The notes under the pieces: model-generated
What the model saw: only the letters and a program-made list of their open reading frames with translations
What the model was told of the DNA's origin: nothing
Databases searched by the model: none
Position numbers and translations under genes: made by a program
Assembly (NCBI GenBank): GCA_937870825.1
Contig: CALMZO010000153.1
Span: forward strand, 1 to 53,744
Reading direction: 5' to 3'
From: an uncultured Chloroflexota bacterium
GTDB taxonomy: Bacteria > Chloroflexota > Anaerolineae > UBA4142 > SHND01
Length of the DNA stretch: 53,744 nucleotides
Part shown: positions 33,514-42,201 of the stretch, one piece after another
How positions within the stretch are numbered: the first letter of the stretch is position 1
How the letters are laid out: each line of letters starts with the position of its first letter

Positions 33514-33614
33514 AGACCAGACAGGTTTTTGGCGCGCCGACGTACATTGCGCGTTCGCGACAGAACAGCGCGCGCGCGAAAATCACAACGTTCGCGTGGA
33601 AACCTGTCAGGTCT
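33514..33614. repeat. 101-bp palindromic element (AGACC-GACAGGTTT ends)
   Basis: GACAGGTTT (33520-33528) is inverted at 33600-33608, and outer AGACC/GGTCT extends the pairing across an A-A mismatch. No coding content. It stands just upstream of the HerA-gene promoter. Confidence 0.6.
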
Positions 33615-33627
33615 TGCGCGAAACCTT

Positions 33628-33656
33628 TTGACAGTCATTTCCCCTTAATCTATAAT
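33628..33656 (+). promoter_or_regulatory. Consensus sigma70-type promoter of the HerA-like gene
   Basis: Perfect TTGACA (33628-33633), 17-base spacer, perfect TATAAT (33651-33656). The 5' leader contains a CAATCGCGGC/GCCGCGATTG hairpin before the ATG at 33751. Confidence 0.8.
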
Positions 33657-33750
33657 CGCGGCAATCGCGGCAAGCTTGACAGTAAAGGTCACGTCGCCGC
33701 GATTGCGTCATCCTTTATCCCTCAACCTGCATCCCTCCCAGAGGCGTTTG

Positions 33751-35379
33751 ATGACTGAACCTCTTTACGTTGCAAAGAGCGAACACGAGATTTATTTGTA
33801 CCCGCGAATGGCGAACCGGCACGGGCTCGTCGCGGGCGCGACCGGCACGGGCAAAACAGTGACGCTGCAAACGATGGCGGAAAATTTTTCGCGCGCGGGC
33901 GTTCCCGTGTTCGTCGCGGACATCAAAGGCGATGTTTCAGGCATCAGCCAACCGGCAGGCAACAATCCAAAAGTCCAAGCGCGTGTCGAACAACTTGGCT
34001 TGAGCGATTGGGCGGCGAGCGGCAATCCCGTTGTGTTTTGGGATGTGTTTGGCGAGCAAGGGCATCCCGTTCGCACGACCGTTTCGGAAATGGGACCGCT
34101 GTTGTTTGCGCGGCTGTTGAATTTGAATGACACGCAAAGCGGTGTGTTGAGCATCGTGTTCAAAATCGCGGACGACAATGGACTGCTGCTCATTGATTTC
34201 AAAGATTTGCGCGCGATGGCGAAACATGTAGGCGACAACGCGGCGGAATACAAAACGGAATACGGCAACGTTTCACCCGCGAGCATCGGCGCAATTCAAC
34301 GCGGGCTGCTGGTTTTGGAAGAGCAGGGCGCGGAAAAATTTTTTGGCGAACCCGCGTTGAATTTGGATGATTTGATTCAGACCGACGCGAATGGCAAGGG
34401 CATCATCAATGTTCTTGCGGCGGACAAGCTGGTACAAAATCCAAAAGTGTACGCGACAATGCTCTTGTGGCTGCTCGCGGAATTGTTTGAAGCGCTTCCC
34501 GAAGTGGGCGACCTCGACAAGCCGAAACTCGTTTTCTTTTTCGACGAAGCGCACCTTTTGTTCAACGACGCGCCGGACGCGCTCCAAGATAAAATCGAAC
34601 AAGTCGTGCGCTTGATTCGTTCCAAAGGCGTCGGTGTTTATTTCGTTACGCAAAATCCGCTCGACGTTCCTGACAAAGTGTTGGGACAACTCGGCAATCG
34701 CGTGCAGCACGCGTTGCGCGCATTCACCCCGCGCGACCAAAAAGCCGTCCAAGTCGCGGCGGACACATTTCGCTCGAATCCGAATCTCGACATTCGAACC
34801 GCGATTACCGAACTCGGCGTCGGCGAAGCGCTCATTTCGTGTTTGGATGAAAAGGGTACGCCGGGCATCACCGAGCGCGCGTTCATTCTGCCACCGCGTT
34901 CGCAAATCGGCGCGATAACTCCAGAACAACGCGTAGAGATAATCAAAGCATCATTGATTGCGGGCGTGTACGAACAAGCGGTGGACAGAGAATCCGCTTA
35001 CGAGATGTTGAAAGCGCAAGCCATCGGCGTCGCGCAGGCAGCGGAACAAATTCGTTTGGAAAAAGAGGCGGAAGCCGCGCGGAAAAAAGCGGAAGCGGAC
35101 GAAAAGAAAGCCGAAGCGGAACAGAAAAAATTGGAAGCGGCACAAGCGCGCGCTGCCGCGCAAGCCGCGCGCGAGGAGGAACGACGTTTGAAAGAACAAC
35201 AGCGCTTGCTCAAAGAACAAGCGCGTCAAGAAGAACTGCGCCGCAAAGAAGCAGAACGCGCGGCGAAAAATAATCCGTTCAATCAAATTCTTGGCAGTGT
35301 TGGAAATCAAATGGGCAAAGAAATTACGCGCGGTTTGATGGGAACGTTGTTCGGGACGAGTTCGAGAAGACGCCGTTGA
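33751..35379 (+). CDS. HerA-like ATPase (DUF853/YjgR family)
   Basis: A 542-residue P-loop ATPase of the bacterial HerA-like family. Walker A GATGTGKT is at residues 29-36, the [13 protein letters not shown] strand follows, Walker B is [12 protein letters not shown], and a [20 protein letters not shown] sensor region precedes an arginine-finger-like segment. Residues about 425-520 are a Lys/Ala/Glu-rich coiled coil ending in [14 protein letters not shown]. Family members form hexamers and may pump or process DNA; the exact role is unknown. The ATG at 33751 is chosen because homology starts there; upstream codons are 7-bp-period repeats. Confidence 0.85.
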   Translation: MTEPLYVAKSEHEIYLYPRMANRHGLVAGATGTGKTVTLQTMAENFSRAGVPVFVADIKGDVSGISQPAGNNPKVQARVEQLGLSDWAASGNPVVFWDVFGEQGHPVRTTVSEMGPLLFARLLNLNDTQSGVLSIVFKIADDNGLLLIDFKDLRAMAKHVGDNAAEYKTEYGNVSPASIGAIQRGLLVLEEQGAEKFFGEPALNLDDLIQTDANGKGIINVLAADKLVQNPKVYATMLLWLLAELFEALPEVGDLDKPKLVFFFDEAHLLFNDAPDALQDKIEQVVRLIRSKGVGVYFVTQNPLDVPDKVLGQLGNRVQHALRAFTPRDQKAVQVAADTFRSNPNLDIRTAITELGVGEALISCLDEKGTPGITERAFILPPRSQIGAITPEQRVEIIKASLIAGVYEQAVDRESAYEMLKAQAIGVAQAAEQIRLEKEAEAARKKAEADEKKAEAEQKKLEAAQARAAAQAAREEERRLKEQQRLLKEQARQEELRRKEAERAAKNNPFNQILGSVGNQMGKEITRGLMGTLFGTSSRRRR

Positions 35380-35397
35380 CCTGCAAATTGGAGGTCT

Positions 35398-36000
35398 ATG
35401 AAAGCTAGCATTGGATTTATGATTGTCGCTGCTGGCATTGGCATTGCATTGGGCATGACTTTATTTCAGACCTTCATTGATCTCAAAACGGAATCAGCAG
35501 CACAGATGCAAGAAAATCAGGAATTGAAAATACATATAGCGCGTCTGCTACAAGAAACCCGCGTGCAGATGAATCAAGCGGTCTTGAGCGGGACACTGGC
35601 AAGTGGATGCAGGGAAGATGAATGTTTGATGCGAGTTGGTGACGGACACAACGGATATGTTGTTGGTGTGGGAAAATTCAAAGGATTTTATCGCGTCGTT
35701 CAACGGAGCGCCTGGGGTGAGACGGGAGATTGCGACACGCTCGTCTTGATAGGCGGCACGGAGACATTGTTGAATGAATACACAAAACTTATTCAGCAGG
35801 GTAATACAGTGAACAGCTTGGATTCCCAAAGTCGTATTCAATTCAACTTGGATTTGGCTCAAACTACGAGAACAGAGCGCGAGAAGATTTTAAATTCCAC
35901 AGAAACAACACCGATAGAACTTGTGGTATTAAATCCATTGCCGGGTGGAAAAGGTGTGTCTGCGTGTTATTCATTTGTAGAGATCCTCAAGGTCAAATAA
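35398..36000 (+). CDS. Membrane-anchored protein of unknown function
   Basis: A 200-residue protein with one N-terminal membrane segment (IGFMIVAAGIGIALGMTLF), a short coiled coil (MQENQELKIHIARLLQET) and an extracytoplasmic remainder with three Cys. No family is recognised. Codon use is less GC-rich than the upstream HerA-like gene, suggesting later arrival. It has a good ribosome site (GGAGG, five bases before the ATG) and follows the HerA-like gene by 18 bases. Confidence 0.6.
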   Translation: MKASIGFMIVAAGIGIALGMTLFQTFIDLKTESAAQMQENQELKIHIARLLQETRVQMNQAVLSGTLASGCREDECLMRVGDGHNGYVVGVGKFKGFYRVVQRSAWGETGDCDTLVLIGGTETLLNEYTKLIQQGNTVNSLDSQSRIQFNLDLAQTTRTEREKILNSTETTPIELVVLNPLPGGKGVSACYSFVEILKVK

Positions 36001-36006
36001 CGAGCG

Positions 36007-36117
36007 ATGGATGATTTAAAAAAAATATTCACTGGCGCAAACAACGCGACCCCGAATTTGCGAATGGGTTTGAGTTGGGCTACGCGATTTTCAAAATGGG
36101 CATCATCTTGAAACGCG
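36007..36117 (+). pseudogene. Truncated, frameshifted XRE-type antitoxin remnant
   Basis: The ATG at 36007 gives MDDLKK, then after an A8 run the coding sense continues one frame over as IHWRKQRDPEFANGFELGYA and IFKMGIILKRA. This is the characteristic N-terminus of HigA/XRE antitoxins (RxKDPEFxxxFE). The helix-turn-helix that should follow is missing: from about 36118 the sequence is half of a palindromic repeat ending CGCAATGACA. One indel in the A tract plus the truncation make it non-functional. Confidence 0.5.
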
Positions 36118-36184
36118 CGTCAAGACTGCTTTGTCGCGACGAATGCTGTTCGCAATGACAAGTCAAAAATGGCAAATCAAACAC

Positions 36185-37153
36185 ATGGCTGAATCCACAC
36201 TCCCCGGCGCGCTGGTTCAAGACGCGGAAATTTCGGCGATGGAGGCGCTCGGCGCGGATGTCACGGTTCCGCCGCCGAGTCGCGCGCGTTCGTGGTTCAA
36301 CATAGCGCTCCGTTTTGCGTTTGTGTTTGTGTTGGCTTGTGTCGCGTGGGAAGGATTGAAATTTATCGGCGGCAACCCGTGGCGTTTCTCGACGGCGGAC
36401 GGCGCGTGGTTCAATCTTCTCTGGTTTCCGCCGCTCGAAATCAAATTCGCGAACGATTTGAACATGCCGCACTTGTGGGACATTTTCAGCGCGCTTGTTC
36501 AACCCGCGCAGCGCAATGGTCCGCTGCTTGTCAATGTTCTCGCGCAAGCCGCGTTGGTGACGATGCAAGCCGCGCTCGCGGGCTTTGTCATTGGCACACT
36601 GCTCGGTCTCGTACTCGGCACTGTCTTTGCACATTCTAATTTACTCGAACGCGCATTGTCGCCGTACGTCGTCGCGTCACAGACGATTCCGATTCTTGCG
36701 ATTGCGCCGATGGTTGTCGTGTGGCTCAACGCGGGGTGGTGGTCGGTTGCGATTCTCGCCGCGTACTTGTGTTTCTTTCCCGTCACCATCAACACCCTGC
36801 GCGGGCTGCGTTCCCCCGACCCGCGCGCAATTGAATTGATGAAATCGTACGCGGCATCGCGTTGGACGACGTTGTGGAAAGTGCGTTTGCCGTCCGCGCT
36901 GCCGTACATTTTCACCGCGTTGAAAATTGCCGCGACGACTTCGATAGTCGGCGCAATCATCGGCGAATTGCCTTCGGGTTTGGGTGAGGGATTGGGGCGC
37001 GTGATTTTGAATTTCAATTCCGAATACGCGATTCGTCCGCCAAAACTTTGGGCAACGATTTTGTTTGTCGCGATTGTCGGCATTTTATTTTTCATCACCG
37101 TCACGCTCATCGAACGCGTGATGACGCGGAATATGCGGAAATTGGAAAATTGA
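36185..37153 (+). CDS. ABC transporter permease, NitT/TauT (NMT1-associated) type
   Basis: A 322-residue permease of the SsuC/TauC/ThiX class with six or so helices. The ATPase-docking EAA-like loop reads ELMKSYAASRWTTLWKVRLP. After two N-terminal segments there is an unusual extra periplasmic region (about residues 65-100). The ATG at 36185 is chosen because earlier codons lie in repeat DNA. It forms a transporter with the ATPase (37218), a second permease (38765) and an NMT1-type binding protein (39737). The pyrimidine-degradation genes nearby suggest a pyrimidine-like substrate. Confidence 0.82.
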   Translation: MAESTLPGALVQDAEISAMEALGADVTVPPPSRARSWFNIALRFAFVFVLACVAWEGLKFIGGNPWRFSTADGAWFNLLWFPPLEIKFANDLNMPHLWDIFSALVQPAQRNGPLLVNVLAQAALVTMQAALAGFVIGTLLGLVLGTVFAHSNLLERALSPYVVASQTIPILAIAPMVVVWLNAGWWSVAILAAYLCFFPVTINTLRGLRSPDPRAIELMKSYAASRWTTLWKVRLPSALPYIFTALKIAATTSIVGAIIGELPSGLGEGLGRVILNFNSEYAIRPPKLWATILFVAIVGILFFITVTLIERVMTRNMRKLEN

Positions 37154-37217
37154 CGAACGACGAACGACGAAGGACGAAAATCCTTTGTCGTTTGTCATTC
37201 GTCGTTCGTCACTCTTC
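37152..37217. repeat. 7-bp-period palindromic repeat between transporter genes
   Basis: GACGAAC repeated about four times is followed by its complement as TTCGTCA/TTCGTCG units, giving a long imperfect hairpin just before the ATPase start. Confidence 0.7.
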
Positions 37218-37988
37218 ATGTCTGTCGTCTCTATCTCCTCCGTCAATAAAATTTTCAAGTCGGGCGCGCAGCAGACCGTTGCGCTCCAAGACATCAATTT
37301 GCAAATCGAGCAGGGCGAATTTATTTCGCTCATTGGTCCGTCGGGCTGCGGAAAATCAACGCTTCTGCGCATCATCGGCGATTTGATTTCGCCGTCGAAC
37401 GGCACCGTGTTGGTGAACGGCAAACCCGCGCCGCAAGCGCGCGTGAATCGCGAGTACGGGATTGTGTTTCAAGCGCCCGTCTTGTTCGATTGGCGTTCGG
37501 TGGAAAAAAATGTGCAGCTGCCGTTGGAAATCATGGGCAAGTCGCCGCAAGAACGCGCGCAGCGCGCGAATGAAATGCTGGAACTCGTCGAGTTGAACGG
37601 ATTTCAAAAACATTATCCGTACCAACTTTCGGGCGGAATGCAGCAGCGCGTTTCGATTGCGCGCGCGTTGTCGTTCAATCCGCAATTGTTGTTGATGGAT
37701 GAACCGTTCGGCGCGTTGGATGAAATTACGCGCGAACGTTTGAACGCGGAATTGTTGGACATTTGGAGCCGCACGAAAACGACGATTGTGTTTGTGACGC
37801 ATTCGATTCCCGAAGCGGTGTTTCTCTCGACGCGCGTGGTGGTGATGAGCGCGCGCCCGGGACGCATCACGCAAATCATTCCGATTGATTTGCCGCAGCC
37901 GCGCAATTTCGACACGCGCGAATCGGCGCGGTACTATGAATTGATTACACAAGTGCGCGAGGGGTTGAGAGGAAAGGATGAGGGATAA
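37218..37988 (+). CDS. ABC transporter ATPase, NitT/TauT (NMT1-associated) type
   Basis: A 256-residue ATPase with Walker A GPSGCGKST, Q-loop IVFQAPVLFDWRSVEKN, signature LSGGMQQRVSIARALSF, Walker B LLLMDEPFGALDE and switch His in VTHSIPEAV. This is the SsuB/TauB/ThiZ pattern that energises the flanking permeases. The ATG at 37218 is chosen since upstream codons are repeat DNA. Its last codons overlap a 7-bp-period stretch. The next two genes interrupt the transporter operon. Confidence 0.88.
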   Translation: MSVVSISSVNKIFKSGAQQTVALQDINLQIEQGEFISLIGPSGCGKSTLLRIIGDLISPSNGTVLVNGKPAPQARVNREYGIVFQAPVLFDWRSVEKNVQLPLEIMGKSPQERAQRANEMLELVELNGFQKHYPYQLSGGMQQRVSIARALSFNPQLLLMDEPFGALDEITRERLNAELLDIWSRTKTTIVFVTHSIPEAVFLSTRVVVMSARPGRITQIIPIDLPQPRNFDTRESARYYELITQVREGLRGKDEG

Positions 37989-37992
37989 GAGA

Positions 37993-38334
37993 ATGATTCA
38001 AATGACCTTTCAAGTGCCTGATGAGCTTGCCGAACGCATTGAGCCGCTCGGAAATTGGCTGCCAACAATTATCGAGTTGAGTCTTGTCGGATTCAAAACC
38101 ATGGCAACTGTGACGGCAAGTGAAGTCATTGAATTTTTGTCGGGGAATCCAACACCAGAACGCGTCTTGGGATATCACGTCTCAGAAAATGCTCAAACAC
38201 GATTGCAACGGTTGTTGGCATTGAACGAGGCAGGGCTGATTTCAGAAATGGAGCAATCGGAATTGGATGAGCTGCAACAAGTGGAGCATATCCTCATTCT
38301 ATTAAAAGCACGCGTGGCGACACAGCATCAATAA
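37993..38334 (+). CDS. Conserved small protein paired with HNH nuclease
   Basis: A 113-residue soluble protein: TFQVPDELAERIEPLGNWLP at the start, then SLVGFKTMATVTASEVIEFL, and a helical end with AGLISEMEQSELDELQQVEH. Proteins of this pattern are commonly found directly before a small HNH nuclease, as here (nine bases). That pairing is from memory of similar loci. A regulatory or antitoxin role is inferred, not shown. It begins four bases after the ATPase stop, inside the transporter operon. Confidence 0.6.
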   Translation: MIQMTFQVPDELAERIEPLGNWLPTIIELSLVGFKTMATVTASEVIEFLSGNPTPERVLGYHVSENAQTRLQRLLALNEAGLISEMEQSELDELQQVEHILILLKARVATQHQ

Positions 38335-38343
38335 GAGAAATGC

Positions 38344-38757
38344 ATGCCAGTTGAAATTTCTACCGAGCTGCGATTGTTGGTTGCAACGCGCGCAAAGTAT
38401 CGTTGCGAGTATTGTCTTTTTCCTCAAGCTGTCGCATTGCACAAACACGAGCCAGACCATATTATTCCGATTCAACATGGCGGAAGTACAACTCTGGAAA
38501 ATCTCGCCTTGGCCTGTTTGCGATGTAATCGTTACAAAGGACCGAACGTCGGTTCTTTTGACCCTGAAACAAAAATCCTTAAACCGTTTTTTGACCCGCG
38601 CAGAGAAATCTGGTTCGAACACTTTGAACTTGTAGGCAGCTTGATTGCGCCAAAAACAGCAAACGGACGCGTCACGGTCAAACTCTTCCGCTTCAATGAC
38701 CCGGAGCGAGTTGCGGAAAGGGAAAAATTAATGCGAGCGGGATTGTATTCAATGTAG
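38344..38757 (+). CDS. HNH endonuclease
   Basis: A 137-residue HNH nuclease. The zinc knuckle Cys pair is in YRCEYCLFP, the HNH core is HEPDHIIPIQHGGSTTLENL, and the second Cys pair is ACLRCNRYKG. The C-terminus has a FDPRREIWFEHF motif typical of this subgroup. It forms a two-gene unit with the preceding small protein and lies between the ATPase and the second permease of an ABC operon, which it probably entered as a cassette. The target is unknown. Confidence 0.85.
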   Translation: MPVEISTELRLLVATRAKYRCEYCLFPQAVALHKHEPDHIIPIQHGGSTTLENLALACLRCNRYKGPNVGSFDPETKILKPFFDPRREIWFEHFELVGSLIAPKTANGRVTVKLFRFNDPERVAEREKLMRAGLYSM

Positions 38758-38764
38758 GAAAGAT

Positions 38765-39613
38765 ATGACTTCATCCGCCGAAAAAATTTACCCAAGTCGT
38801 CTTGAGCCGAAACAGAACGCGCCCCGCGTCTCGCTGTTTGACCGCGTCCGTTACTACTTGCCCACCATCGCAATTTTTTTTGCGGTGTTGATTGGCTTGG
38901 AAATTTTGGTGCGCGCATTGTCCATTACGAAATTTATTTTGCCCGCGCCGAGCGCGATTCTGGAGGCGTTTGTCGCGAGTGTTGGGCAATTGGTTGACCG
39001 GGGCGTGTACACGGGAACGGAGGCGGTGGGCGGTTTCGTCGTCGGCTGTGGCTTGGGAATTTTGGTGGCATTGGCGACGGCGCGCTGGACGGCGGCGCGC
39101 GAGACATTGCTGCCGTTGGCGATTGCGGCAAACTCTGTGCCCATCATCGCGTTTGCGCCGATTATGAACAATTGGTTCGGCGTGACGAATCAATTTTCCA
39201 AAATGGCAATCGTCGCGGTGATTACGTTTTTCCCGATGATGATTAACATGACGCGCGGGTTGACGCTCGTTGACCCGTCCGCATTGGAATTGATGCGCTC
39301 GTACGCGGTGACCGAATGGACGATTTTGCGCGAGGTGCGTATCCCCAATTCCCTGCCGTACATGTTCAACGCGTTCAAAGTATGTTCGACGCTCGCGTTG
39401 ATTGGCGCGGTGGTAGGCGAATTTTTTGGCGGCACGCGCGATTCGCTCGGTGTTTTCATTACGCAAGAAGCCGCGTCGTCGCGTTTTGAAAATTCGTGGG
39501 CTGCCATCATTATCGCGTGTTTGATGGGGATTGCGTTTTATGTATTGATTGTGGCGATTGAACGAGTGGTGATTCCTTGGCACGCGTCGGTGCGCGCAAG
39601 CGATGAGGGATGA
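38765..39613 (+). CDS. ABC transporter permease, NitT/TauT (NMT1-associated) type
   Basis: A 282-residue permease related to the one at 36185. Six helices follow an N-terminal cytoplasmic tail; FILPAPSAILEAFVAS is the usual entry motif and ELMRSYAVTEWTILREVRIP is the ATPase-docking loop. Having two different permeases suggests a heterodimeric channel. It starts seven bases after the HNH gene. Confidence 0.85.
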   Translation: MTSSAEKIYPSRLEPKQNAPRVSLFDRVRYYLPTIAIFFAVLIGLEILVRALSITKFILPAPSAILEAFVASVGQLVDRGVYTGTEAVGGFVVGCGLGILVALATARWTAARETLLPLAIAANSVPIIAFAPIMNNWFGVTNQFSKMAIVAVITFFPMMINMTRGLTLVDPSALELMRSYAVTEWTILREVRIPNSLPYMFNAFKVCSTLALIGAVVGEFFGGTRDSLGVFITQEAASSRFENSWAAIIIACLMGIAFYVLIVAIERVVIPWHASVRASDEG

Positions 39614-39736
39614 GGAATCAGGACCCAGTAAAGGGGGTGAAACGAGAAGCGAGAAACGAGAAACCACAGACATAACGTTCAAAATGCAATGCGCGATACG
39701 CTATTTGCGATTCGCGAATTTCAAGGAGGAGAGAGA

Positions 39737-40903
39737 ATGAAAAAAATTGCTCTATTGATTTCGGTGTTGGCAATCATCGCCGTGATTGCCGCGTGCGCGC
39801 CCGCCGCGCAACCGACCGCCGCACCGCCTACCTCGGCACCTGCACAGCCCACTGCCGTGCCGCAGCCCACGACTGCGCCCGCCGCTGCGATGAAAGCGGT
39901 GACGCTGCAGTTGCAATGGGTCCCGCAGTCGCAGTTCTGCGGCTATTATGCCGCGTTGGATAAAGGGTTCTGGAAAGAAGAAGGACTCGATGTGACGATT
40001 AAACCCGGCGCGGTGGAAATTGTACCGCAGCAGGTTGTCGCCACCGGCGGCGCGGATTTTGGCGTCGCGTGGCTCCCGAAAGTTTTGGCGTCCATCGAAC
40101 AGGGGGCGAATTTGGTAAATATCGCGCAGCCGTTCCAACGCAGTGGCACGCTCGAAGTTTCATGGAAAGACAGCGGCATCACCAAGCCCGAAGATTGGAA
40201 AGGCAAAAAGGTTGGGACGTGGGGTTTCGGCAACGAGCCCGAATTGTTCGCCGCGATGCGCAAAGTTGGGATTGACCCGAACAACAAAGCGGACGTGACG
40301 ATTATTCAACAGCCGTTCGATATGTCGCTCTTGCTCAATCGCGAACTCGACGCGGCGCAAGCAATGACGTACAACGAATACGCGCAGGTACTGGAAGCGG
40401 TGAATCCGAAAACGGGTGAATTGTACAAGCCCGAAGATTTGAACGTCATCAGTTTCCAAGACGTCGGCACGGCAATGTTGCAAGACGGCGTTTTCGTGCG
40501 CGGCGATTGGATTCAAGACGCGGCGAATCAAGACACTGCCGTGAAATTTTTAAAGGGCGCGTTCAAGGGCTGGATTTACTGCCGCGACAATTTTGACGAT
40601 GCCGTGAACGTCGTTCTGAAATACGGCACCACCCTCGGCAAAGGGCATCAAACGTGGCAGCTCAATGAAATCAACAAATTGATTTGGCCCTCGCCAAACG
40701 GACTCGGCATCATGGACGACGCGGCGTACAAACAGACCGCCGACATCGCGCAGCAATTCGCGATTATCAAAGCCGCGCCGAAAGAGGGTGTCTATCGCAA
40801 AGACCTCGCGCAAAAAGCGTTGGACGCGTTGGGCAGCGGTGTGGATACCAAAGGCGCGGGCTACCAACCGCGTCAAGTGCAGATTACAAAAGGCGGAGAG
40901 TAA
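39737..40903 (+). CDS. NMT1/THI5-like substrate-binding lipoprotein
   Basis: A 388-residue lipoprotein with lipobox VIAAC (Cys20), a Pro/Thr/Ala linker, and an NMT1 domain beginning VTLQLQWVPQSQFCGYYAAL, then DKGFWKEEGLDVTI and VATGGADFGVAW. NMT1 proteins bind pyrimidine-type compounds such as thiamine precursors; a nucleobase or hydantoin is likely here because a dihydropyrimidinase and an LLM oxidoreductase are linked. The start at 39737 has a very strong AAGGAGGAG site. Last transporter gene of the operon. Confidence 0.85.
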   Translation: MKKIALLISVLAIIAVIAACAPAAQPTAAPPTSAPAQPTAVPQPTTAPAAAMKAVTLQLQWVPQSQFCGYYAALDKGFWKEEGLDVTIKPGAVEIVPQQVVATGGADFGVAWLPKVLASIEQGANLVNIAQPFQRSGTLEVSWKDSGITKPEDWKGKKVGTWGFGNEPELFAAMRKVGIDPNNKADVTIIQQPFDMSLLLNRELDAAQAMTYNEYAQVLEAVNPKTGELYKPEDLNVISFQDVGTAMLQDGVFVRGDWIQDAANQDTAVKFLKGAFKGWIYCRDNFDDAVNVVLKYGTTLGKGHQTWQLNEINKLIWPSPNGLGIMDDAAYKQTADIAQQFAIIKAAPKEGVYRKDLAQKALDALGSGVDTKGAGYQPRQVQITKGGE

Positions 40904-40986
40904 GCACGCAGCAAGTACAGGGTAGCAAGTAGCAAGGACAGGAACTTTTTGATACCTACTACCTGCTACCTTGTACACAGACAACG
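40904..40986. repeat. 7-bp-period palindromic repeat
   Basis: Units GCAAGTA, CAGGGTA and GCAAGGA run in one arm; ACCTACT, ACCTGCT and ACCTTGT run in the other. The arms pair over 18 bases with two mismatches. The element fills the whole gap between the binding protein and the oxidoreductase. Confidence 0.75.
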
Positions 40987-42066
40987 ATGTCACATCTCGA
41001 TTTTGGTGTCACGCTCAAAAGCGACCTCGACGTACGCCGCGAAGTAAAACTCGCGCAGCAAGCAGAAGCGGCAGGATTTCAATACGTGTGGACGTTCGAT
41101 TCGCATGTGTTGTGGCAAGAGTGTTATACGCGCATGGCGTTGTGGGCGTGGAATACAAAAAAGGTCCACATCGGCACACTCGTCACGAATCCGATTGTGC
41201 GCGACATTACCGTGACCGCGAGCGGATTTGCGACACTGCAAAAAATTTCCAACGGACGCATGGACTTGGGAATCGGACGCGGGGATTCCTCGCGGCGCGT
41301 ACTCGGAAAAAAACCGACGACGAACGACAACTTGATGACGTTCGTCGAGGAATTTCGCGCGTTAACGTCCGCGCAGCCCGTAGAATATGACGGACATCTG
41401 ATTCAATTGACGTGGGCAGACGCGGGCGTGCCGCCGGTTTGGATTGCCGGTTACGGTCCAAAAGTTTTAACCGCCGCAGGAAAATACGCGGACGGAATTA
41501 TTTTGCAATTCGCCGACCCGCATCTCGTCAAGTGGTGCACCGATTTTGTGAAACAGGGCGCGCAACAAGCCGGACGCGACCCGCGCGACATCAAAGTTAT
41601 GGCAGCCGCGCCCGTGTGGATTTCCGACGACCTGGAAGTCGCGCGCGAACATGTGCGCTGGTTCCCCGCGCTCGTGTCGAATCACGTTGTGGATTTGCTC
41701 AAGCGGTATCCGAAAGACGAACTGCCGCAGGAATTGTGGACGTACGTTCAAGACCGCAAGGGCTATGATTATTTGCACCACGCGCAAGTGGGCAGCGACA
41801 ACGCGCAATTTGTTTCAAACGAAATTGTGGACCGGTACTGCATCGTCGGCAACGTCAAGGAACAAATTCGCCGCCTCGAAGAATTGCAATCGCTCGGCGT
41901 TGACCAATTCAACATTTATCTCATGGTGGGCGACGAAGAAAAGCAAGTGGCGACGTACGGGAGCAAGGTGATTCCGCACTTTAATGGGTCGAAAAAACGT
42001 ATGACGGTGAAAAAAGCCTCAGCCAAGAAAAAGGTGAAAGCGTCAAACGTCAAACGTCAAAGGTAG
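40987..42066 (+). CDS. LLM-class flavin/F420-dependent oxidoreductase
   Basis: A 359-residue TIM-barrel oxidoreductase of the luciferase-like monooxygenase group, with FGVTLKSDLDVRREVKLAQQ at the start, IGTLVTNPIVRDITVTASGF, GRMDLGIGRGDSSRRVLG and VWIAGYGPKVLTAAGKYADG. It most resembles the F420-dependent CPS_4043-type family found next to dihydropyrimidinases, so a role in oxidising a ring compound is likely. The last 25 residues are a Lys-rich tail partly encoded by GTCAAAC heptamers and are probably not part of the fold. Confidence 0.82.
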   Translation: MSHLDFGVTLKSDLDVRREVKLAQQAEAAGFQYVWTFDSHVLWQECYTRMALWAWNTKKVHIGTLVTNPIVRDITVTASGFATLQKISNGRMDLGIGRGDSSRRVLGKKPTTNDNLMTFVEEFRALTSAQPVEYDGHLIQLTWADAGVPPVWIAGYGPKVLTAAGKYADGIILQFADPHLVKWCTDFVKQGAQQAGRDPRDIKVMAAAPVWISDDLEVAREHVRWFPALVSNHVVDLLKRYPKDELPQELWTYVQDRKGYDYLHHAQVGSDNAQFVSNEIVDRYCIVGNVKEQIRRLEELQSLGVDQFNIYLMVGDEEKQVATYGSKVIPHFNGSKKRMTVKKASAKKKVKASNVKRQR

Positions 42067-42108
42067 GCGCAATGCTTTATGCTTGCCCTGTGGTCAAATG
42101 TAGCATGC

Positions 42109-42142
42109 AACGCGTAGAGTGATGGTGACTCTGCGCGTTTTT
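42109..42142 (+). terminator. Rho-independent terminator of the transporter/LLM operon
   Basis: AACGCGTAGAGT (42109-42120) pairs with ACTCTGCGCGTT (42128-42139) with one mismatch and is followed by T. Confidence 0.7.
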
Positions 42143-42201
42143 ATATAACGATGGAATAGGATGTGAGCGTCTTTGGTTAAAGCAAAAGGATTTAAAAAAA
42201 A

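Noticed and set aside
33676..33750. Upstream extension of the HerA-like gene
   Set aside because: The codons come from period-7 repeat DNA and the leader hairpin; family similarity begins at 33751.
40904..40986. Possible CRISPR or tandem array
   Set aside because: Units are only seven bases, differ from one another and have no spacers.
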